Origin: Pelosinus fermentans
Lineage (GTDB): Bacteria; Bacillota; Negativicutes; DSM-13327
Length of the DNA: 60,683 bases
Assembly: GCA_002434245.1 (NCBI GenBank)
Contig: DJJR01000067.1
Coordinates: forward strand, 54,618-115,300
Reading direction: 5' to 3'
Made by a program: the position numbers and the translations under genes. The notes beneath the pieces were generated by a model, which made no database searches, was not told where the DNA came from, and saw only the letters and a list, made by a program, of their open reading frames with translations. Of this stretch, positions 24,747 to 36,800 are shown piece after piece; position 1 is the first letter of the stretch; the number at the start of each line of letters is the position of its first letter.

Positions 24747-27176
24747 ATGACGGTTTTGAAAGAAAATCAGGCAAGTGCTGATTTACAATCAGGAACCTTT
24801 AAGATTGGCGGTATGACTTGTGCTGTCTGCGCAAGCCGGATCGAAAAAGGGCTAACAAAACTAGCTGGTGTAGATAAAGCAATGGTAAATTTCGCTGCAG
24901 AGAAAGCTACTGTGTCTTATGATCCAACACAGGTTAGTGTAAAAGAGATCGGAGAAAAGATCGAAAAACTTGGTTACCAAGTGATTAAAGATAAAGTAAA
25001 TTTCAAAATTACAGGTATGAGTTGCGCTACTTGTGCCAATCGTATTGAAAAAGGGCTGAATAAATTGCCGGGTATCTATGGTGCTGTTGTTAACCTGGCG
25101 GCTGAAAAAGCGACGGTTGAGTATGATCCCAGGGAAGTAACCGTCGAACAAATGAAAGCCAAAGTAGATGCGTTAGGTTTTGGAGCGCATGATATAACAG
25201 ATCATAACCCAAACCAGGAGGATACAGCCAAAGAGAACGAATTTAATCATCAAAAAAAACGGCTGATACTATCCGCAGTGCTTTCATTTCCTTTATTACT
25301 AGGCATGACTCTACATGTTCTAGGCATTATGGGAGGTCTTACAAATTTCTTGCACAATCCATATTTGCAATTGGTTTTAGCCACACCCGTACAGTTTGTG
25401 GCTGGGCTTCAGTTTTATCGAGGTGCTTATTCTGCTTTGCGCAATGGCAGTTCGAATATGGATGTATTGGTAGCTCTAGGAACGTCCGCTGCATATTTTT
25501 ATAGTATCGCTAATATCGTGCGCGGTATACCCGAATTGTATTTTGAAACCTCTGCTATTTTAATTACCCTCATCATCTTAGGAAAGCTGCTGGAAGCAAG
25601 AGCTAAGGGACACACCTCTGAAGCGATAAAGGCACTTATGGGCCTGCAAGCAAAAACGGCTCGTGTCATCCGAAATGGCGAGGAAATCGATGTTATGATC
25701 GAAGCCGTAGTAGTCGGCGACCTTATCGTCGTGCGACCTGGTGAAAAAATTCCTGTAGATGGCATTATTATGGAGGGAAATTCTGCAGTTGATGAATCCA
25801 TGCTGACTGGTGAAAGCCTTCCTGTTGATAAAAAAGTCGATGATACAGTCGTTGGTGCAACCATTAATAAATTTGGTACCTTTACCTTTAAGGCCACTAA
25901 GGTGGGAAAAGATACAGCCCTCGCCCAAATTGTACGTATTGTGGAAGAAGCACAAGGATCAAAAGCACCGATTCAACGTTTTGCCGATGTGGTTTCAGGT
26001 TTTTTTGTGCCTGCGATCATCGGTATTGCCATACTGACCTTCTTAGGATGGTATTTTGTCATGGACCCAGGTAATTTTTCTCGTGCTCTGATTAATTGTA
26101 CTGCTGTATTGGTCATTGCTTGCCCATGTGCATTGGGATTGGCTACGCCTACCTCGATCATGGTAGGAACGGGTAAAGGCGCTGAGAATGGCATTCTGAT
26201 TAAAGGCGCTGAGCACTTGGAAAATGCCCATAAGCTGACTTCCATTGTGTTAGATAAAACCGGTACGATTACAAAGGGAGAGCCTGATGTAACTGATATT
26301 ATTCCTTTGGCAAACCTAGCGGAAAATGAACTATTAGCCTTAGCGGTGCGAGCAGAAAAAAAATCAGAACATCCCTTGGCCCAGGCCATTGTTAAATTTG
26401 GTCAGATTCGGGGAAGTGCTGTTACTGATCCAGATTCCTTCACTGCCATTCCTGGATATGGGGTAGAAGCTGCGATTGAAGGAAAAAGAATCTTGGTGGG
26501 TACGCGAAAATTAATGCGGGAAAATGATATTGCTATCGATGCTCTCATCCCCCAGATTGAGGGACTGGAAGAGCAGGGAAAAACAGTTATGCTGATGTCT
26601 TCAGACAAAGAAATGCTGGGACTGCTGGCTGTAGCGGATACAGTAAAGGAACATTCTGCAAAAGCAGTGTCTGAGCTTAAGGCATTAGGGCTGGAAGTGT
26701 GGATGATCACTGGTGATAATGAACGTACGGCTCGCACCATTGCTGCGCAAGTCGGCATTGAACATGTGATGTTTGAAGTTCTGCCGGAACATAAAGCGCA
26801 AAAAGTAGAATCCTTAAGAAAAGAAGGCAAGGTAGTAGCCATGGTAGGTGACGGCATTAATGATGCTCCGGCTTTAGCGATTGCTGATGTTGGGTTTGCC
26901 ATTGGAACAGGTACTGACGTAGCAATCGAGGCAGCGGACATTACACTGATGCGGGGAGATTTGAGTGGAATTGTTGCTGCTATTAAGCTGAGTAAGGCGA
27001 CAATGACCAATATTAAACAAAATCTCTTCTGGGCGCTCATCTATAACTCATTAGGTATCCCAGTGGCAGTTGCAGGCTATTTATCACCTGTAGTAGCTGG
27101 GGCAGCTATGGCATTTAGCTCTGTATCCGTAGTCATGAATGCACTCAGGCTAAAACGGTTTAAGCCATATAATTAA
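24747..27176 (+). CDS. copA: Cu(I)-exporting P1B-type ATPase CopA
   Basis: 809 aa from ATG 24747 ([13 protein letters not shown] upstream; in-frame starts up to 17 codons earlier exist). Two N-terminal HMA domains, each with CxxC ([11 protein letters not shown] near 22 and [10 protein letters not shown] near 89). Then eight helices with the CPC ion gate ([11 protein letters not shown] near 457), TGES (LTGES), the phosphorylation site [11 protein letters not shown] near 502, HP motif SEHPLAQA and hinge [10 protein letters not shown]. It pumps Cu(I) out of the cytoplasm. End of the copper island, followed by a terminator. Confidence 0.96.
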   Translation: MTVLKENQASADLQSGTFKIGGMTCAVCASRIEKGLTKLAGVDKAMVNFAAEKATVSYDPTQVSVKEIGEKIEKLGYQVIKDKVNFKITGMSCATCANRIEKGLNKLPGIYGAVVNLAAEKATVEYDPREVTVEQMKAKVDALGFGAHDITDHNPNQEDTAKENEFNHQKKRLILSAVLSFPLLLGMTLHVLGIMGGLTNFLHNPYLQLVLATPVQFVAGLQFYRGAYSALRNGSSNMDVLVALGTSAAYFYSIANIVRGIPELYFETSAILITLIILGKLLEARAKGHTSEAIKALMGLQAKTARVIRNGEEIDVMIEAVVVGDLIVVRPGEKIPVDGIIMEGNSAVDESMLTGESLPVDKKVDDTVVGATINKFGTFTFKATKVGKDTALAQIVRIVEEAQGSKAPIQRFADVVSGFFVPAIIGIAILTFLGWYFVMDPGNFSRALINCTAVLVIACPCALGLATPTSIMVGTGKGAENGILIKGAEHLENAHKLTSIVLDKTGTITKGEPDVTDIIPLANLAENELLALAVRAEKKSEHPLAQAIVKFGQIRGSAVTDPDSFTAIPGYGVEAAIEGKRILVGTRKLMRENDIAIDALIPQIEGLEEQGKTVMLMSSDKEMLGLLAVADTVKEHSAKAVSELKALGLEVWMITGDNERTARTIAAQVGIEHVMFEVLPEHKAQKVESLRKEGKVVAMVGDGINDAPALAIADVGFAIGTGTDVAIEAADITLMRGDLSGIVAAIKLSKATMTNIKQNLFWALIYNSLGIPVAVAGYLSPVVAGAAMAFSSVSVVMNALRLKRFKPYN

Positions 27177-27218
27177 GGAAAAACAATAGTGAATATTGAA
27201 TTCCTTTTTCCTCACGGT

Positions 27219-27256
27219 GCAATAAGGTTGCAAATTTTAATTTGTAACCTTATTGC
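27219..27256 (+). terminator. terminator after copA
   Basis: 17-bp stem GCAATAAGGTTGCAAAT with one G-T pair, 4-nt loop, followed by TATTTCTATAT. Confidence 0.75.
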
Positions 27257-27342
27257 TATTTCTATATAATCAAGATATTCTAAGATTATAGCATACTCGA
27301 TATACGTTGAAACAGATCCACATGAGAGGCGGTTGAAGAACT

Positions 27343-28710
27343 ATTTTTGACATAGTGATTACAAATGGGATTTTAATTGACCCAGAAACCCTTACTCGGT
27401 TCCGGGGGAATATCGGAATCGTAAATGGAAAAATAGAGATCATTACAAAAGATAACATCCAAGGACTTCAAGAATTTGATGTGGAGGGCAAAATGGTATG
27501 CCCTGGCTTCATTGACATACATGGACATGTAGATTGGGATGATTATTGCGGAGAGCTTTCCTTAAGACAGGGAATCACCACCACTGCCGGCGGAAATTGC
27601 GGTTTAAGTCCATTAGATATAAATGCTTTTTTTGCTGCTCAGGAAAAGCAAGGCTTTATCGTCAATCAAGCAGAGTTAATTGGTCATTCCATTAGCCTGC
27701 GGGAAGAAGTTGGAGCCACAGATCCATTGAAACCTGCTACACCTGAACAATTAAGGAAAATGGAATATTTGGTGGAGAAGGCTTTTGAAGAAGGAGCATG
27801 TGGTCTATCCTTGGGACTGGCTTATGCACCCGGCAGCTCGAATGATGAGATTATGAATCTGAGCAAGATTGCTGCCAGATACGGCAGAATTGTAGCCGTA
27901 GATACGCGGATGATTACGGGTATTGATATGTATTCTTTAGTGGAAGTCATCGCCATAGCCCGCCAAACGGGCGCTCGTATTCAAGTTTCTCATTTTGTAT
28001 ACCAATATGGAACGGGAGTTATGGAAGAGGCCCTTTCTGTAATTAACAGAGCAAGATTTGAAGGATTAGACATACGGTTTGACAGCGGCATGTATACCCA
28101 GTGGGCAACCCATATTGGTGCGGTGCTATTTAATGAAGAATATATGGAAACTAACGGATGGAAGCTCGATGATATCTTAGTCATAACGGGGAAATACAAT
28201 GGTCAGCGCTTAACGATGGATATCTATCACGAGCTTCGGACGCATCATCCCCATACAGCAGTCGTTGTTTTTACCGGAATTGAAGAAGAAATCTATATGG
28301 CGCTAAATCATCCTTATGCCATGCCTTCAACCGATACGGGTACCTATCTGCCTGGAGAGGGGCATCCCCAAATAGCAGGCAGCTTTCCCCGCTATTTTAA
28401 AAAGATGGTTACAGAGCGGTATGAATTAACTATTATGGAAGCCGTTCGTAAAGCCACCTTGCTGCCAGCTGAAACCCTCGGCTTTACTTCAAAAGGCCGT
28501 TTAAGAAAAGGTATGGATGCAGACATCGTAGTATTTGATATCAAGAACATTAACGATAAAGCAGTCTTTGGACAGCCGAATGCCCATCCAGAAGGAATTG
28601 ACTACGTATTTCTTAATGGGAAATTAGCTCTTGCTAAAGGAGAACTGAAGGATACAAAAGCAGGAAAAGCGGTACGATGCAATAAGCCGGTATATGATTA
28701 TCAGATATAA
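27343..28710 (+). CDS. D-aminoacylase-like amidohydrolase
   Basis: Metal-dependent amidohydrolase of the N-acyl-D-amino acid deacylase family, 451 aa from GTG 27355 or 455 aa from ATT 27343. The family's first strand normally reads MFDIVIKNG. Here IFDIVITNG is in frame only if the rare ATT is the start, and the GAGGCGG site is 10 nt before ATT but 22 nt before GTG. Catalytic features: GFIDIHGHVDWDD (metal His pair), GGNCGLSP, SHF near residue 210, STDTGTY (catalytic Asp), and a C-terminal KGMDADIVVFD. Probably hydrolyses N-acyl or dipeptide-like D-amino acid compounds. Single gene between terminators. Confidence 0.88.
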   Translation: MFDIVITNGILIDPETLTRFRGNIGIVNGKIEIITKDNIQGLQEFDVEGKMVCPGFIDIHGHVDWDDYCGELSLRQGITTTAGGNCGLSPLDINAFFAAQEKQGFIVNQAELIGHSISLREEVGATDPLKPATPEQLRKMEYLVEKAFEEGACGLSLGLAYAPGSSNDEIMNLSKIAARYGRIVAVDTRMITGIDMYSLVEVIAIARQTGARIQVSHFVYQYGTGVMEEALSVINRARFEGLDIRFDSGMYTQWATHIGAVLFNEEYMETNGWKLDDILVITGKYNGQRLTMDIYHELRTHHPHTAVVVFTGIEEEIYMALNHPYAMPSTDTGTYLPGEGHPQIAGSFPRYFKKMVTERYELTIMEAVRKATLLPAETLGFTSKGRLRKGMDADIVVFDIKNINDKAVFGQPNAHPEGIDYVFLNGKLALAKGELKDTKAGKAVRCNKPVYDYQI

Positions 28711-29040
28711 TGAGAATAAAATGCTTGCGCTTAAAAATATTTTTTGGATTCGGACGAATGCTTTTCCTCAAGATTTGTCATAAATCTAAACCTAATAAAA
28801 ATCCCATGACTAGGTATAAAGTCATGGGATTTTTATTTTACGACAAACTTCTACAAAAACTTTTGAAATGCAACACTCATACATAAAAAAACTTTGAAAT
28901 TTCTTTGAAATCTATATCTTTTGGTATAGGCGAAAAAAATCAAAATGATCTATAATAAGACCTAATTTCTAGGACGATTATCCATTTATTGGGTAGAAAT
29001 TTCAGAGTAAATTGCCCAGCCACAACAGGAGGAGTCATTC
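28711..29040. other. gene-free stretch upstream of tpsB
   Basis: Contains the terminator at 28797-28834, then an AT-rich leader. A TATAAT at 28952-28957 is a possible -10, but no good -35 at normal spacing was found. No open frame of note. Confidence 0.5.
28797..28834 (+). terminator. terminator after amidohydrolase
   Basis: Perfect 14-bp stem AAAAATCCCATGAC with its complement, 10-nt loop, ending in TTTTTATTTT. Confidence 0.8.
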
Positions 29041-30762
29041 ATGTACTACATACAGCTCTTTACGAAGCAAATATCAGATAACCGCAGGCGAAATTTGCTG
29101 CTAACCATTATCGTGACCTTCATCCTATCTTTTTATGGGCTGAGCAGCAGCTTCGTACAGGCCATCACCCCTGCCGATCAAGAAGAACTTCGCCGCCGTA
29201 CGCAGCAAGAAGCACAAGAAAGGCGGAATCGGGAACAGTCCAAAGATACCTTTCTGCAATCCGAAGTAAAGCCGACACAAGAAACAACGCTGCCAGTGGA
29301 AGAGCTTAGTTTTTTGATTCATACCCTAACATTAGAAGGAGAACGAGTTGAAAAGTTTTCTTGGCTAGAGGAGATGCTGCTTCCCTATCAAGGACAGAAA
29401 ATTGGTAAAGACGGAATTAATCTCATTGTCAAGCGCCTAACCAATGCCTTAATTGCCCGTGGCTATACCACAACCCGCATTGGCATACCTGAGCAAGACC
29501 TTTCAAGCGGTACCTTAAAACTAATGCTGGTTCCTGGCATTATCAGAAAGATTCACTTTACCAATCCTGATACCCGTGCCAATTGGTATACAGCCTTTCC
29601 CACTCGCCCAGGAAACATTCTCAATCTCCGTGATCTAGAACAAGGATTAGAACAAATCAAACGAGTACCCTCCCAAGATGCGGATATGCAAATCTCTCCA
29701 GGAGAAAACCCCGGAGAAAGTGATGTTAACATTACCATGAAATCCAGTAATCCTTTTCGTATGACCTTTTCCTTAGATGATTCTGGCAGCAAATCCACTG
29801 GGAAAATCCAGGCATCCACATCCTTATCGTTTGATAACTTATTTGGACTCAATGATCTGTTCTACATCTCCTTCAATAAAGATGCTCAGCAAGAAGGGGA
29901 TCAATATGGTACACGGGGAAACAGCTATCAATTTTCAGTTCCCTATGGGTACTGGACTTTTACCCTAGCCGGCAGCTCCTATAACTACCATCAAACCATA
30001 GAAGGAGCCAACCAGACTTTTCTCTCTTCGGGAAAGAGTGACAATACAGAATTTCGCGTGCAGCGGCTGATCCATCGTGACCAACAAAGTAAGACCAGTT
30101 TGGAATTTGGCATCATAAAAAAACATAGCAAAAGTTTTATTGCCGATACGGAAATCGATTCTCAGCGCAAAAATGTTACCGCCAATGAAATTGGCATTAG
30201 CTATCGGCAGTACTTTGGAAAAACAGTGCTGGATGTAAAACTGGATCATCGGCAGGGCGTACCGTGGTTTAATGCACAAGCAGAAACAGGTGGAGCCGAT
30301 GGCCTTACGACTCGCTATAAACTCTGGACCTTAGATACGACGGTTTCCACTCCCATGAAAATTGGTAATGTAGAAGGGAAATATTCTTTTACCTTTAGCG
30401 GGCAATACACCAAAGACTTACTGTATACGGCGGATTATTTCAGCATTGGTAACCGCTACACCGTCCGGGGCTTTGATGGAGAACAAACCTTACTCGCCGA
30501 AAAAGGATTTTATATTCGCAATGAATGGAGCATGCCCGTTGCCCAAGGAAAAGAAGCCTATGTAGGACTTGACTATGGACAAGTAAGCGGATCTGGAACC
30601 CAATGGCTCTTAGGCAAGAAACTGGCTGGGGCAGCTCTTGGTATCCGTGGCAATGAAGGAGGTATATATTATGATATTTTCACCAGTTGGCCTCTTTATA
30701 AACCAAAAGGTTATCAAACCAGTCCTTTTTCCCTTGGTTTTCAGCTTAGCTACCAGATCTAA
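29041..30762 (+). CDS. TpsB/ShlB-type outer-membrane transporter of two-partner secretion
   Basis: 573-aa outer-membrane pore that exports the TpsA protein encoded next. N-terminal signal peptide (LLLTIIVTFILSFYGLSSS, cleavage probably after VQA), a charged linker rich in Arg, Glu and Gln, POTRA-like domain (about 75-180), then a 16-strand beta-barrel with the conserved loop-6 motif YTVRGFDGEQ near residue 475 and a terminal aromatic strand ending FQLSYQI. Strong AGGAGG before ATG. Its existence shows the cell has an outer membrane. Pairs with the gene 59 nt downstream. Confidence 0.93.
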   Translation: MYYIQLFTKQISDNRRRNLLLTIIVTFILSFYGLSSSFVQAITPADQEELRRRTQQEAQERRNREQSKDTFLQSEVKPTQETTLPVEELSFLIHTLTLEGERVEKFSWLEEMLLPYQGQKIGKDGINLIVKRLTNALIARGYTTTRIGIPEQDLSSGTLKLMLVPGIIRKIHFTNPDTRANWYTAFPTRPGNILNLRDLEQGLEQIKRVPSQDADMQISPGENPGESDVNITMKSSNPFRMTFSLDDSGSKSTGKIQASTSLSFDNLFGLNDLFYISFNKDAQQEGDQYGTRGNSYQFSVPYGYWTFTLAGSSYNYHQTIEGANQTFLSSGKSDNTEFRVQRLIHRDQQSKTSLEFGIIKKHSKSFIADTEIDSQRKNVTANEIGISYRQYFGKTVLDVKLDHRQGVPWFNAQAETGGADGLTTRYKLWTLDTTVSTPMKIGNVEGKYSFTFSGQYTKDLLYTADYFSIGNRYTVRGFDGEQTLLAEKGFYIRNEWSMPVAQGKEAYVGLDYGQVSGSGTQWLLGKKLAGAALGIRGNEGGIYYDIFTSWPLYKPKGYQTSPFSLGFQLSYQI

Positions 30763-30821
30763 TAGTAGATCTGAAAAATAAATCCATAGTACGTTTCGTG
30801 AATTATTAAGGAGGTTCTACC

Positions 30822-33800
30822 ATGATATCATCCAGACCCACCTATTTTTCTTTAACTAATCAGCCCATATGGCGTAAGAAGCTAGTAGCTTGGATTATGC
30901 TCCTACTAATGGCCACTCAGCCTATGACCGCAGCGGCAGAAGTAGTTGCTGATTCTAAAGCACCAGGAGGCAATAGACCTCTTGTGGAGAATTCTGCCAA
31001 TGGATTACCCATAGTGCAGATAACCCAGCCCTCTGCTGCGGGGGTATCACGCAATCAGTATCAACAATTTAATGTTGATTCGCGAGGCTTAATACTCAAT
31101 AATTCAGGAATCACTACCCAAACCCAGTTAGCCGGGTATATTACGGGTAATCCTTTTATTGGACATGGTCCATCTGCTCGAATTATTCTAAATGAAGTCA
31201 CCAGCAAAGATCCCAGCTACTTACGCGGCTATACCGAAGTAGCTGGACAAAAAGCGGATATCATCATTGCCAATCCCAATGGCATCTATGGTGACGGTTT
31301 TGGTTTTATCAATACAAATCGCGCTGTATTGACTACCGGTACGCCTGTTTTTGGTGGCAGCGGTAGCCTTGATGCCTTTCGTGTAAGTGGTGGACAGATT
31401 TCCATACAAGGGGCAGGAATGAATGCGGCTAATGTAGATCAAGTAGATCTGATTAGCCGCAGCGTAGCCATAAATGCACAAGTATGGGCAAAAAATCTCA
31501 ACGTCGTTGCCGGGAGCAACAAAGTAGACTATAAAACAATGGGAACCGAAACCATTGCTAGTGATGCTGCTAGTCCCCAGGTAGCCATAGACGTAGGACA
31601 ACTAGGTGGAATGTACGCCCAGAAAATCTACATGGTGGGCACGGAAAAGGGATTAGGAGTCAATAGTACAGGTACCATAGCAGCTCAAGCCGGGGATGTA
31701 ACCATCACCAGCGCTGGTAAAGTATTGCTTGCCAATACTTCAGCAACAGGCAACATACAGGTAGCGGCTGCTGAGGATGTTACCAATCAGAAGACACTAT
31801 ATGCTCAAGGAAATGTCGATATTACTACGTCTGGTACTTTACATAATTCCGGTATCTTGACCGCTAGGCAGAATGCCAACATTACAGCGCAAAACGTACA
31901 ATCAACTGGTACCGTTGGTGCTGGGATAAAAAATGATGGTACCGTGGGTACTGCGGGTAACCTTACAGTCAATGCTGCAGGGACCATAGCAATGAATGGC
32001 CAAAATTTAGCCGCAGGTGACTTAAACATAACAGGCAGTACTCTTAGCCTTGTAAACAGTAAGACACTTGCCAATGGTAACGCCAATTTGACGGCTGTCA
32101 TAGGTGATATGGACCATACCAAGGGATCATTACAAGTGAATGGAGATTTGAGTGTCACTGCTCAAGGAGCCATTCATAATGATATTGCTAATGTTGAAGC
32201 TAAAAAACTAAGCCTTATAGCCCATTCGCTTAGTAACCGTTCCGGTGCCATAACGCAACTAGGGAAAGAGACAACAACCATTAAAGCTGCAGAAGGTGTG
32301 GATAACACGGCTGGCATAATAGCTACCAACGGTGATTCACTGCAGATAAAATCTAATTCTCTACAAAATAGTCAAGGACAGATTCAGCACGCAGGAACAG
32401 GTGAACTGTCATTAGAAATGGCAGGAGATATACAGAACGATGCTGGTAAAATGGCAACAAACGGACAATTGCAGCTTTCAGCACAAAATCTTGATAATGC
32501 AAACGGCCAGATCATAGGGCAGAAAAAGGTCAATATGATTACCCAAACCCTAAGCAATCAAGCTGGAAGAATTACCGCTCAAGATAATCTTACAATTACG
32601 GCAGCTAATGGAATTGATAGTAACTTAAAAAGTAGCGATGTACATGATACAGGATCTATCGTTAGTGGTGGTGACTTACTACTTACCAGTACGGGAAAAA
32701 TGCTTCTGTCAGGTACTACCTCAGCTAACGGCGACATCCAAATACACGCACGAGATGGTCTCAGCAATTACAGTAGCTTGTATGGACAAGGTAAAACCGA
32801 TATTTGGACGCAAAGCATACTAGAAAACTCCGCTAATTTGATTACTGCCCAGAATATGAATATAACTGCCCAGAGCATTAAATCGAGTGGCACAATCGGT
32901 GCTGGGATACAACAAGATGGAAAACTGGGTAAGGATGGTGACTTGACGATTCACGCTGGTGGCACCATAACTACTCAAGGGCAAAATGTAGCAGCAAAAG
33001 ATTTAACGATAACGGGGAGTGCCCTTACTTTGGCAGGTAGCAAAACGATTGCAGGCGGCAATGGAATTCTGACCGCTGCGACAGGGGACATAGATCATAA
33101 CAGCGCCACATTACAAATCGGCAAAAAATTAGCGGTGACAGCCAAGGGAATTATTTATAATGACAATGGTACCATTTATACTGACAACTTAAGCCTTGTA
33201 GGGAAAGGGATTAGTAATCGTAATGGTACCATATCTCAATTAGGGAAAGAAGTAACTATTCTTAGCGCTTTGGAAAATGTAGATAATAGAAATGGTATAA
33301 TAGCCACCAACGCTGATTTATTGCAAATAAAAGCCGATTCCCTAACGAATAGTCAAGGACAGCTCCAACATGCAGGAACAGGTACGCTGTCAGTGCAAAC
33401 GACAGGCAATATACAAAATGATAACGGCACACTGGCGACAAATGGGAAACTGCAAGTAAATGCCAAAGATCTTGACAATACAAAAGGCGAGATCATTGGC
33501 CAAAAACAAGTCAATATTATCACTCAGGCAGATATTATAAACAGCCAAGGAACGATTAAAGGTAGTGATGCAGTAAATATTGCTGCCCAAGGTAACATGA
33601 ATAATGAGCAAGGTACCATAGAAGCCAAGAAAGGTATGGGTATCAATGTTCAAAGCTTAAATAACCAAAAAGGGCGATTTGCCAATTTGGATGCTAGTGG
33701 AATGCAGGTAAAAATCAGCCAAGGTATTCAAAATCAGTCTGGAAACATCAGCAGCAATGGGAAAGTTGACATTACTGCACAAGATTTAAGCAATCAAGGT

Positions 33801-36800
33801 GGCCAAATTACAGCCCAGGGCGATTTGACCATTGCCGCAGCAAATGGTATAGACAGCAATCTTGCAGCTGGAGATGTGAAAAATGATGGGACAATTGCCA
33901 GCGGCGGTGATCTAACACTGACTAGTACAGGAAAAGTACTCTTGTCAGGCAGCACTTCGGCAAATGGGAGTATCCAGGTAAATGCCCAAGATGGCCTTAG
34001 TAACTACAGTGAACTATATGCTGGAGGAAATACCACCCTTACGACCTCCGGCACCCTGCAAAACGCTGGTGCCATCCTTTCCGGACAGAATACCAGTATG
34101 ACGGCTGAGACCGTAACTTCTACGGGCATTCTCGGTGCTGGGATTCAAACCAATGGAACGGTGGGCAGCAGTGGCGACCTGACGATTATGGCTACAGATA
34201 AAGTGACGACTCATGGCAGAAATCTGGCAGCTGGTAATCTCAAGGTGAAAGCTGATGCAATCGATCTTTCTGGCAGCACGACCTATGCTGGCAGCAGTGC
34301 AGAACTAACTGCTGCAGCCGGAGATATTGACAATACTGGTGCTTCCTTGCAGATGGCTGGTACGTTAACAGCCATTTCCAGTGGGACCATTCGCAACGAC
34401 CAAGATGCAAACCAGGTAAAAGGAGAAATCAAGGCTGGTCAGCTAACTCTTGCGGCAAATGCGATTAGTAACCAAGGTGGCAGCCTGACACAAATTGGGT
34501 CAGGGATTACGAATCTCACGGCTAACACCAGTATAGACAATACTGGTGGTCAAATATTCACCAATGGGGAAGCCATTCAAATCAAAGCCAATTCTCTGAT
34601 TAATAGCCAGGGAAAAATAGAACATGCTGGCTCAAGGACATTATCGATAGAATCAATCACCGATGTAATAAATGATAATGGCAAGTTGGCTACTAATGGA
34701 CAATTAAATCTTAGTACAAACAATTTGGATAATACCCAAGGAAAAATTACCAGTATTGGTGATGCTCTTATCAGCGCACAAAGTACTATTAATAATGAAG
34801 AAGGTTCTATTAAAGTAAGTAAAAAATTAGAAGTCACTGCTCAATCTTTAAATAATCGGAAGGGGAGTCTTGCTAGCTTAGATGCTAGCGGTATGAAAGT
34901 AAGTACTACACAAGGTATCCAAAATCAGTCTGGAAACATTAGTGGCAATGGGAAAGTTGACATTACTGCACAAGATCTGCGCAACCAGAGCGGCCAAATT
35001 ACAGCCCAGGGCGATTTGACCATTGCCGCAGCAAATGGTATAGACAGTAACCTTGAAGCTGGCGATGTGAAAAATGATGGGACAATTGCCAGTGGCGGTG
35101 ATCTAACACTGACTAGTACAGGAAAAGTACTCCTGTCAGGCAGCACTTCGGCAAATGGTAGTATCCAGGTAAATACTCAAGATGGCCTTACTAACTACAG
35201 TGAACTATATGCTGCAGGCAATACCACACTTACAACCTCCGGTACCCTGCAAAACTCCGGTGCCATCCTTTCCGGACAGAATACCAGTATGACAGCTGAG
35301 ACAGTAACTTCTGCGGGCATTCTTGGTGCTGGGATTCAAACCAATGGAACGGTGGGCAGCAGTGGCGACCTGACGATTATGGCTACAGATAAAGTGACGA
35401 CTCATGGCAGAAATCTGGCAGCTGGTAATCTCAAGGTGAAAGCTGATGCAATCGATCTTTCTGGCAGCACGACCTATGCTGGTAGCAGTGCAGAACTCAC
35501 TGCCGTAGCCGGAGATATTAACAATACGGGTGCTTCCTTGCAGACCGCTGGTACGCTGACGGCAATTGCCAGCGGAACCATTCGCAACGACCAAGATGCA
35601 AACCAGGTAAAAGGAGAAATCAAGGCTGGTCAGCTAACTCTTACGTCAGATGGAATTAGTAACCAAGGTGGCAACCTGACGCAAATGGGGCTAGGGACCA
35701 CGAATCTCACGGCTAACAACAGTATAGACAATACTGGCGGTGAAATATTCACCAATGGGGAATCCATTCAAATCAAGGCCAATTCCCTGAAGAATAGCCA
35801 GGGAAAACTAGAACATGCTGGCACAGGTTTGCTGTCGGTAGAAACTGAAGAGAATTATAAAAATGATGATGGCAAGCTGGCTACCAATGGACAGTTGTAC
35901 CTCACAGCCCAAGAAGTAGACAATACCAGGGGGATAATCTCTGCTAAAAACATTGACATTATTTCTCAAAGTGCAATTAATAACAGTCAAGGTTTAATAA
36001 GCAGCAGCGGTGATACCCTTCTTAGTGCCCAGGGTGCTGTAAATAACGAACAAGGGTCAATCGAAGCCAGTAAAGGTTTAATTGTTACCGCTCAATCTCT
36101 GAATAACCAGAAAGGGCGTATTGTGAGTCTCGGGACGAGCAATATGAAAGTAACTACCAGTCAAGGAATACAGAATCAATCAGGTCTTATCGGTGGCAAC
36201 AGCAAGGTAGATATAACTGCCAAACATCTAAGCAACCAGAGTGGCCAAATTACAGCCCAGGGCGATTTGACCATTGCCGCAGCAAATGGGATAGACAGCA
36301 ATCTTGCAGCTGCCGATGTGAAAGATGATGGGACAATTGCCAGTGGCGGTGACCTAACACTGACTAGTACAGGAAAAGTACTCCTGTCAGGCAGCACTTC
36401 GGCAAATGGGAGTATCCAGGTAAATGCCCAAGATGGCCTTATTAACTACAGTGAACTATATGCTGCAGGCAATACTACACTTACAACCGTTGGTACCTTG
36501 CAAAACTCCGGTGCCATTCTTTCCGGACAGAATACCAGTATGACGGCTGAGGCAGTAACTTCTACGGGCATTCTCGGTGCTGGGATTCAAACCAATGGAA
36601 CGGTGGGCAGCAATGGCGACCTGACGATTACGGCTACAGAAAAAGTGACGACTCATGGCAGAAATCTGGTAGCTGGTAATCTCAAAGTGAAAGCTGATGC
36701 AATTGATCTTTCTGGCAGCACGACCTATGCTGGCAGCAGTGCAGAACTAACTGCTGCAGCCGGAGATATTAACAATACGGGTGCTTCCTTGCAGACCGCT

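Noticed and set aside
24861..25151. 96-aa antisense frame in the HMA region of copA
   Set aside because: Shadow of the coding strand, with no ribosome site or promoter.
26402..27040. 212-aa open frame antisense to copA
   Set aside because: It is a shadow of a strongly conserved P-type ATPase coding strand, with Ser/Pro-rich low-sense composition and no ribosome site.
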